Part shown: in pieces, positions 4,677 to 9,322 of the stretch
Numbering within the stretch: the first letter of the stretch is position 1
How the letters are laid out: each line of letters opens with the position of its first letter
Notes under the pieces: model-generated
Told to the model about the DNA's origin: nothing
Database searches by the model: none
What the model saw: only the letters and a program-made list of their open reading frames with translations
Assembly (NCBI GenBank): GCA_021820025.1
Contig: JAKAEF010000032.1
Location: 1-9,322 of the forward strand
Direction: 5' to 3'
Length of the DNA: 9,322 bases
DNA from: a bacterium
Lineage (GTDB): Bacteria; Patescibacteriota; Microgenomatia; Levybacterales; UBA12049
Position numbers and translations under genes: made by a program

Positions 4677-6481
4677 GGCGAATAATTAATACTTACGCTA
4701 CTAACAATTGGCGTATTAGATGTATTGCCCGTTAAAAAAGATTTATATCTAACATATCTGCCGTTTATTTTATTAAGTGGAATTAACGAATTAATAGCAA
4801 AATACGTATTACTTGTGCCATCAGGTCCAAAATAATTCCATGTTGTATTATCTGTATTTATTGCTAATTGAAATTGAGTTGTTGTTGCAGTAGGACTTGA
4901 GACACTCCATGTAATGTTATTTATTGCAACATTTGCCCCTAGATCAAGAGAACTTGATTCTAAAGTACCTGCATTAAAATACATTCCTCCCCCACCACCT
5001 GCAAAAACGAGTAATTGCTGAACATTTCTTGCTACTGCAACAAATAACTTTGAATTGTAGAAATAGACATCGTTACCGTTTTGACCCAAATTATATGAAC
5101 TAATTTGAGTGACGCTTGCCGGATTATTAACATTTAGAATTCGTAATTGAGCTCCTGTGGATGTGGATGCCAAAAATGCAATACCGTTAAATACAAAAAT
5201 TCTATTAAGATTTGCTCCAACTTCAAAACCACCAGATGTAGAAGGACTTGCCGGATTTGAAACATTTATGACAAGAAATTCCTGCCCAGGACTGTTTCCT
5301 GTTCCCAAATACACATAATTACCACTTGCAAAAATACATAATGAATTGTTGGCGATTACACTATATGTTGTAACAAGTGATGGTGTACTTTTATTACTGG
5401 TAGACAAAATCATCAGCTGGTTATTGTTTCTATTAAGAGATAAATATGCGTAATTGCCATCTGCAGAAACAGCTACCCCTGTTATACGGCTACTAACTCC
5501 GTAGGACCCAGTCAAAACTGGAGCAGATGGAGTTGTTACGTTTACAATCCAAAGGTTAGTGTTAGAACCAATAAATGCATATCCATTATTCACAGCAATA
5601 GAAGATCCCACCGCCCCTAAATTGAGAGAGCCAACAATACTTGGAGCTGTTGGATTTGAAATATCAACAATTTTTAAAGTAGCTGATGCGTTATTAATAA
5701 TCACATAAACGTAATTTCCAGATATTGCCATTTCTATAATATTTGCACCAAATATCAGTGGCGGTGCAGCTTGCAAATACGTAGTCGTGTCGTAAGTATA
5801 GAATTCTCCGCCCGCCTGAACTTGTGTTCCAACAAAAACATAATTAGCATTTGCAACAACAGCTGTAGCATTCTTATTTCCTGGACTTGTAACAGAAGCA
5901 AGATTGGTTGGAACCGACCAGCTTTCTATTTGAAATTCTCCCCCACTGGTATTTGTTGTTTCTGTACCATTTTTTGTGCCAAGATTAAAATCTGCCTGGG
6001 TTGTTTGGGTTACGGCATTGTTATTAATAAATCTATGATAATAATCTGTCGAACTAACAGATGAAGCAAGTGGAGTTCCCCAGCTAACTGTTGTCACAAC
6101 TTTTTTTGTTGATGTATCTAACAAGCCTCCAGATGTTACCATTTGACCAGAAGAAGAACTTCTATTTACATCACTTATAACTATGCTTCTCGTAAACCCA
6201 TTAATGATCTCTGAACCAGGAGCCAAACTCCATGCTCCAGAATTACTTGCAATATGATATGTTCCATTTACTGCAAAAGCATTCCACCCAGCTTCTCTCA
6301 CACTTCGTGTTGCCTCTTGTGCTTCTTGCAATAGTGCTGTTGCCTGCAATCGTTGAGCACTTTGTGCTTTACCTTCTGTTGCTGTAACAAATCCTCCAAA
6401 AATTGCAGGAAGAAGTATGGCTGCAAGTCCAAATGCCAATAAAATTTCTATAAGACTTTGTCCTTTTTGTTTTATATTCAT
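4673..6481 (-). CDS. GspI/PilV-like minor prepilin fused to a seven-bladed LVIVD-type beta-propeller
   Basis: 602 residues, several times the size of an ordinary GspI or PilV. Residues 1-7 are the leader, cut before Gln8 (G/QSLIE, Glu12 at +5), with a membrane helix to about 32 and the PilV-like helix at 44-66 (LLQEAQEATRSVREAGW). Residues 68-165 form a pilin-like beta domain. Residues 181-495 hold repeats of 41-46 residues. The LKIVDISNPTAP-type strand recurs at 183, 227, 269, 310, 356, 402, 446 and 490, and the GNYVYV-type strand seven times (about 211, 254, 298, 341, 386, 431, 475), giving seven blades, the last closing on the first. A GGGGG hinge (495-499) leads to a C-terminal beta domain (500-602) ending YVRYKSFL...SINYSP. 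The protein has one cysteine and is Asn/Ser/Thr-rich. It is joined to both neighbours by 4-bp overlaps. I infer a surface- or tip-exposed binding subunit; the ligand is unknown. Confidence 0.88.
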   Translation of the reverse strand: MNIKQKGQSLIEILLAFGLAAILLPAIFGGFVTATEGKAQSAQRLQATALLQEAQEATRSVREAGWNAFAVNGTYHIASNSGAWSLAPGSEIINGFTRSIVISDVNRSSSSGQMVTSGGLLDTSTKKVVTTVSWGTPLASSVSSTDYYHRFINNNAVTQTTQADFNLGTKNGTETTNTSGGEFQIESWSVPTNLASVTSPGNKNATAVVANANYVFVGTQVQAGGEFYTYDTTTYLQAAPPLIFGANIIEMAISGNYVYVIINNASATLKIVDISNPTAPSIVGSLNLGAVGSSIAVNNGYAFIGSNTNLWIVNVTTPSAPVLTGSYGVSSRITGVAVSADGNYAYLSLNRNNNQLMILSTSNKSTPSLVTTYSVIANNSLCIFASGNYVYLGTGNSPGQEFLVINVSNPASPSTSGGFEVGANLNRIFVFNGIAFLASTSTGAQLRILNVNNPASVTQISSYNLGQNGNDVYFYNSKLFVAVARNVQQLLVFAGGGGGMYFNAGTLESSSLDLGANVAINNITWSVSSPTATTTQFQLAINTDNTTWNYFGPDGTSNTYFAINSLIPLNKINGRYVRYKSFLTGNTSNTPIVSSVSINYSP

Positions 6482-6939
6482 TGCAACGTTACCGCTCCTA
6501 ATCGGTTAATAGAAATACTTGCCGATTGACTGGAAACGCTATGAACAATAACAATGCTATTTTGTCCATTTGCAAATCCCGACACTTCTCCACTTACTTT
6601 GGAAAAAATTATATTTTGTCCAGGAAAAGTATCTTGGGAAAATATAAGGTTTTGATCTAGTGTTACGGTAAAATTATTTGCATCTGCGGGATTATAACTA
6701 CTGCCTGCAAAAAGCGTATAGGAATTTGAGGAAAAATGAATTCCTTCTGCACTATTGTCAGTTCCCATCATTGCTTTTATTTGCTGAGATTTAATATCAG
6801 AAACTAACGTTTTGGCAATAGTATTTACAGATGTTTTTGTTTGTAAACGAAGTAAATTGACCGTTGCAAAACCTGAAATTATTGCAAAAATTGCAATAAC
6901 AACAAGAATTTCTATAAGAGTAAATCCATTTTTTTTCAT
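6478..6939 (-). CDS. GspH/FimT-like pseudopilin
   Basis: 153 residues. The leader MKKNG is cut before Phe6 (G/FTLIE, Glu10 at +5) and the hydrophobic helix runs to about 27. Residues 30-58 (LLRLQTKTSVNTIAKTLVSDIKSQQIKAMMG) form the amphipathic helix of the GspH/FimT family, in which the pattern of scattered Ala, Gln and a final basic-Ala stretch is typical. The following domain is beta-rich, with IHFSSNSYTLF and a C-terminal SISINRLGAVTL, the family's usual Gly-turn final strands. The ATG at 6937-6939 overlaps the pilC stop by 4 bp. It is the first of four successive prepilins in the order H, I, J, K, which is the strongest support for its role as a minor component linking the fibre shaft to the tip complex. 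Confidence 0.88.
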   Translation of the reverse strand: MKKNGFTLIEILVVIAIFAIISGFATVNLLRLQTKTSVNTIAKTLVSDIKSQQIKAMMGTDNSAEGIHFSSNSYTLFAGSSYNPADANNFTVTLDQNLIFSQDTFPGQNIIFSKVSGEVSGFANGQNSIVIVHSVSSQSASISINRLGAVTLQ

Positions 6940-7979
6940 CTATTACTTAATTGGCCAATTAAATTGTAAATAGGAGCAACTACCGCAAATAGCATAAGAC
7001 CAACTAAAATTCCGACAAATAATAAAACCGTTGGCTCAAGCAGTGTTACAAAAGATTTTAAATACGTGCTTGTTAAATTTTCAAAATATTCTGCTAAATC
7101 TTGCATTGTTTTTTGCAATGATCCGCTTTTCTCACCTGCTTCTACCATACGAATCATTATTCCAGGGATAAGTTTTTCTTTTGTTTGTAAACCTTCGGAA
7201 ACTTTTTTCCCACTATCTACAGTATGGGTTGTATGAATAATAATTTTTTCTATATCTTTTCTAAACACAACATTTTTTGCAATTGATAATGATTCAACAA
7301 TTGGCACGCCTGCTCCAAGCAATAATTCCATTGTTCTTGAAAACCTGTTTAAATCGATTGCAATAGAAAGATTTTTTAAGACAGGGAAAGAAAAAAATAC
7401 ATCTAAAACAAATCTTCTTTGCTGCTGATATAAATAAATAAAAAGCAATAAAGCAAATAAAATTGCCCCAACAACAATATAAGAATAGTTTGTTAAAAAA
7501 TGAGAAATTGCCATAAGAATTTTTGTTGGTAGCGGCAATACAACAGGTAAATGAGAAAACACTTCTTCAATTCTTGGGACAACAAACAATAACATTAACA
7601 AAAGAACAGAAATAAAAACAATAAAAACCATAACAGGATATAAAAGTGCTGTCTCTACTTTTTGCAAAAATTCTGCATCTTTTTTTAAGGTTATTGCATA
7701 ATCTTTAAGTGCTTGTTTTAATGTTCCTGATTCTTCTGCGTTTTTAATGACATGAATTGCCATTGCGTCAAAAGTATCTGGAAATTTTGCAAGTGAAAAA
7801 GATAATGGTTGTCCTTGATTAAGATCTTTTTTAATTATTTCTAGAAATTTTTTTTTATTTCCAGTTGATGTTTCTATTAAAGAAACAATTGCATCAAATA
7901 ATGGAATTCCCGATGCAAGCATAACGGACAAATTAGACACAAAAACGATTTTGTCTTCTCTTGAAATATGCAGTTTCAT
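6936..7979 (-). CDS. pilC: PilC/GspF inner-membrane assembly platform protein
   Basis: 347 residues from the ATG at 7977-7979, one base after the ATPase stop; a TTG at 7997 would add six residues and overlap, and neither start has a Shine-Dalgarno site. The protein is the polytopic membrane platform on which PilB acts to add pilins. It has two T2SSF domains, about 8-131 and 208-331. Each carries the family signature: LSVMLASGIPLFDAI and MELLLGAGVPIVESL at the domain starts, IKNAEESGTLKQAL and MVEAGEKSGSLQKTM in the middle. Membrane helices are at about 115-134, 165-186 and 312-336. It is a little shorter than the usual 400 or so because the N-terminal extension is missing. An A9 run in the coding strand (7848-7856) lies in a Lys stretch. 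Confidence 0.94.
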   Translation of the reverse strand: MKLHISREDKIVFVSNLSVMLASGIPLFDAIVSLIETSTGNKKKFLEIIKKDLNQGQPLSFSLAKFPDTFDAMAIHVIKNAEESGTLKQALKDYAITLKKDAEFLQKVETALLYPVMVFIVFISVLLLMLLFVVPRIEEVFSHLPVVLPLPTKILMAISHFLTNYSYIVVGAILFALLLFIYLYQQQRRFVLDVFFSFPVLKNLSIAIDLNRFSRTMELLLGAGVPIVESLSIAKNVVFRKDIEKIIIHTTHTVDSGKKVSEGLQTKEKLIPGIMIRMVEAGEKSGSLQKTMQDLAEYFENLTSTYLKSFVTLLEPTVLLFVGILVGLMLFAVVAPIYNLIGQLSNR

Positions 7980-7980
7980 G

Positions 7981-9322
7981 TTATTTTTTTGTTGCAATTA
8001 GAATTTCTTCTATTGTGGTCATTCCTGTTAAGGCTTTTTCTAACCCATCTTCAAGCATGGTTTTCATACCTTCTTCAACTGCTTTTTTTTCTATAATATC
8101 TGCTGGTTCTTTTGCCATAATTAAATCTTTTATTGCATCTGTTAACTCTAACACTTCAAAAATGCCAATTCTCCCTTTGTATCCTGTTTGCTGGCAAACA
8201 TTGCATCCCTTTCCTCCATAAAGTCTAATTTCTTTTTTTGCATCAAAATATTTTTTAATTAATTCCTTGGGTAACAATTTTTCATATTTTTGTCTTTCTT
8301 GAGAAACGGAAACTCTGCAATTTGTACAGATTCTCCTCACCAATCTTTGTGCAATAACAACATTAACAGTTGATGCCACTAAGTATGGCTCAATATCCAT
8401 ATCTAAAAGCCTTGGCAAACTGGTAACGGCGTTATTTGTGTGAAGTGTAGATAAAACTAAATGGCCCGTTGTTGCCGCATTCACAGCAATTCCTGCTGTT
8501 TCTTTATCTCTTATCTCTCCAACAAAAATTATATCGGGATCTTGTCGCAAAATAGACTTTAATCCGTCTGCAAATGTTAAATTTGTTTGCGGGTTAACTT
8601 GAATTTGATTGATCCCTAAAATGTCATATTCAACTGGGTCTTCAATTGTTGCAATATTTTTTTCTCGAGTATTTAAAATTTTTAGAATTCCATAAATTGT
8701 TGTTGTTTTACCGCATCCTGTTGGGCCAGTACCAAGTACCATACCAAATGGTTTTGAAAAATTTTGTTTTACTTTTGCTAAAGTTTCTTCAGTCATTCCC
8801 AACTCATCTAAAGTGAATCTTCGTGCCTTTTCTGAGAGCAAGCGAACCACAACTTTTTCTCCATGAGTAGTAGGAATTATAGAAACACGCATATCTAAAT
8901 TTTCTTCCTCCAGCTGTTTTTGCATCTTGCCGTCTTGTGCACTTGCATGCTCGTCTATTCGAAGTTTTGACAATACTTTTATACGACTTACAATTTGTCC
9001 ATGAAGTCTTTGGGCTAAATGTAAAACATCGTGCAAAACACCATCTATTCTAAAACGAATTAATGAAATTTCTTCTTCTGGCTCTATATGAATATCTGAA
9101 GCACCGTTGGTATATGCATATTCAATAAGTAAATCAACTAATTTTGCAATTGGTACTTCTTTTGCTTCTTCTTTATCTACCAGTTGCATTTGCTCTTGCA
9201 ATAAATCATCAAATGTTTTTTGTAGATTAACAGCATAAAATTTAAGAGCGCGTAAAATATCATGACTTGTTGCAAAATATACTTGTATTTTTTCTCCTGT
9301 TTTTTTTTGCAATAAATTCCTG
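7981..9322 (-). CDS. pilB: PilB/GspE-type pilus assembly ATPase, 5' end outside the window
   Basis: At least 446 residues; the frame stays open to the right edge (R-N-L before the TTG at 9310-9312), so this TTG is not the start and an N-terminal MshEN domain is cut off. Numbering from that TTG: residues 8-35 are the end of the N1 domain; 51-155 the N2 domain (ASDIHIEP, RFRIDGVL); Walker A GTGPTGCGKTT at 194-204; Asp box ATIEDPVEYD at 221-230; Walker B DPDIIFVGEIRD at 258-269; His box TGHLVLSTLHTN at 282-293; and the zinc-binding cysteines 329, 332, 370 and 373 in two CxxC pairs, which separate PilB/GspE from PilT. Walker A has Cys200 where Ser is usual. This cytoplasmic hexameric ATPase drives pilus extension. 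It is followed by pilC after one base. Coding-strand runs A9 (9300-9308) and A7 (7984-7990) are present. Confidence 0.95.
   Translation of the reverse strand, partial: RNLLQKKTGEKIQVYFATSHDILRALKFYAVNLQKTFDDLLQEQMQLVDKEEAKEVPIAKLVDLLIEYAYTNGASDIHIEPEEEISLIRFRIDGVLHDVLHLAQRLHGQIVSRIKVLSKLRIDEHASAQDGKMQKQLEEENLDMRVSIIPTTHGEKVVVRLLSEKARRFTLDELGMTEETLAKVKQNFSKPFGMVLGTGPTGCGKTTTIYGILKILNTREKNIATIEDPVEYDILGINQIQVNPQTNLTFADGLKSILRQDPDIIFVGEIRDKETAGIAVNAATTGHLVLSTLHTNNAVTSLPRLLDMDIEPYLVASTVNVVIAQRLVRRICTNCRVSVSQERQKYEKLLPKELIKKYFDAKKEIRLYGGKGCNVCQQTGYKGRIGIFEVLELTDAIKDLIMAKEPADIIEKKAVEEGMKTMLEDGLEKALTGMTTIEEILIATKK

Noticed and set aside
5100..6000. DNA repeat array or CRISPR in the propeller gene
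   Set aside because: The repeats are protein-level blades with diverged DNA; there are no identical direct repeats with regular spacers.
5771..6064. Plus-strand open frames over pilus genes (also 1407-1628, 2389-2592, 3165-3425, 3304-3501, 7961-8221)
   Set aside because: All are antisense to strong coding regions with recognised domains, show no motif and have no promoter or ribosome site worth noting.
9310..9312. TTG as the start of the ATPase
   Set aside because: The frame is open to the edge and the protein would begin inside the N1 domain; family members have about 100 or more further residues.
1..9322. Horizontally acquired island or mobile element
   Set aside because: No transposase, integrase, tRNA attachment site or terminal repeats; base composition looks even and the operon joins an rRNA locus without a break.

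Overview
The window is AT-rich bacterial chromosome. Every supportable gene lies on the minus strand and reads right to left. It ends at the left edge in the 5' part of a 16S rRNA gene. The organism looks like a member of the Candidate Phyla Radiation (Patescibacteria), probably Microgenomates-like. The reasons are a divergent 16S 5' end with changes inside the 27F priming site, a DUF5667 protein, a LytR_C protein inside a pilus operon, a compact set of short prepilins, few Shine-Dalgarno sequences and tightly overlapping genes. I make the phylum call from gene content and 16S appearance, not from a tree.

Layout, in order of transcription. At 9322-2576 is a type IV pilus / type II secretion-like assembly operon: a PilB/GspE ATPase (5' end cut by the window edge), PilC/GspF, a GspH/FimT-like pseudopilin, a 602-residue GspI/PilV-like prepilin carrying a seven-bladed LVIVD-type beta-propeller and a C-terminal beta domain, a GspJ/PilW-like prepilin, a small GspK/PilX-like prepilin without Glu5, and a bitopic protein with a LytR_C-type external domain. 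Junctions are 4-bp ATGA overlaps or gaps of 1-2 bp, so translation is probably coupled. A major-type pilin (2525-2073) follows after a 50-bp gap. Next come a secreted, helical DUF5667 protein (2032-1085) and a TrmH/SpoU-type RNA 2'-O-methyltransferase (1049-516), each with promoter-like sequence at its start. The TrmH promoter is placed so that the mRNA should be leaderless.

The 199-bp region 317-515 is a compact rRNA leader. It has a promoter with both hexamers perfect (TTGACA, 16 bp, TATAAT), then a GC-rich hairpin with a T6 tract that looks like an intrinsic terminator, then a boxA-like antitermination element, then a 7-bp hairpin just ahead of the mature 16S end.

How the parts fit: PilB powers PilC, which assembles pilins processed at G/F or G/Q. 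The H-I-J-K-like minor pilins would prime or cap the fibre. The propeller on the I-like subunit is a good candidate for a tip-exposed binding module, comparable in position and logic, but not in sequence, to PilY1. The bitopic LytR_C protein occupies the place gspL has in type II secretion operons. No prepilin peptidase, PilT or secretin is visible here.
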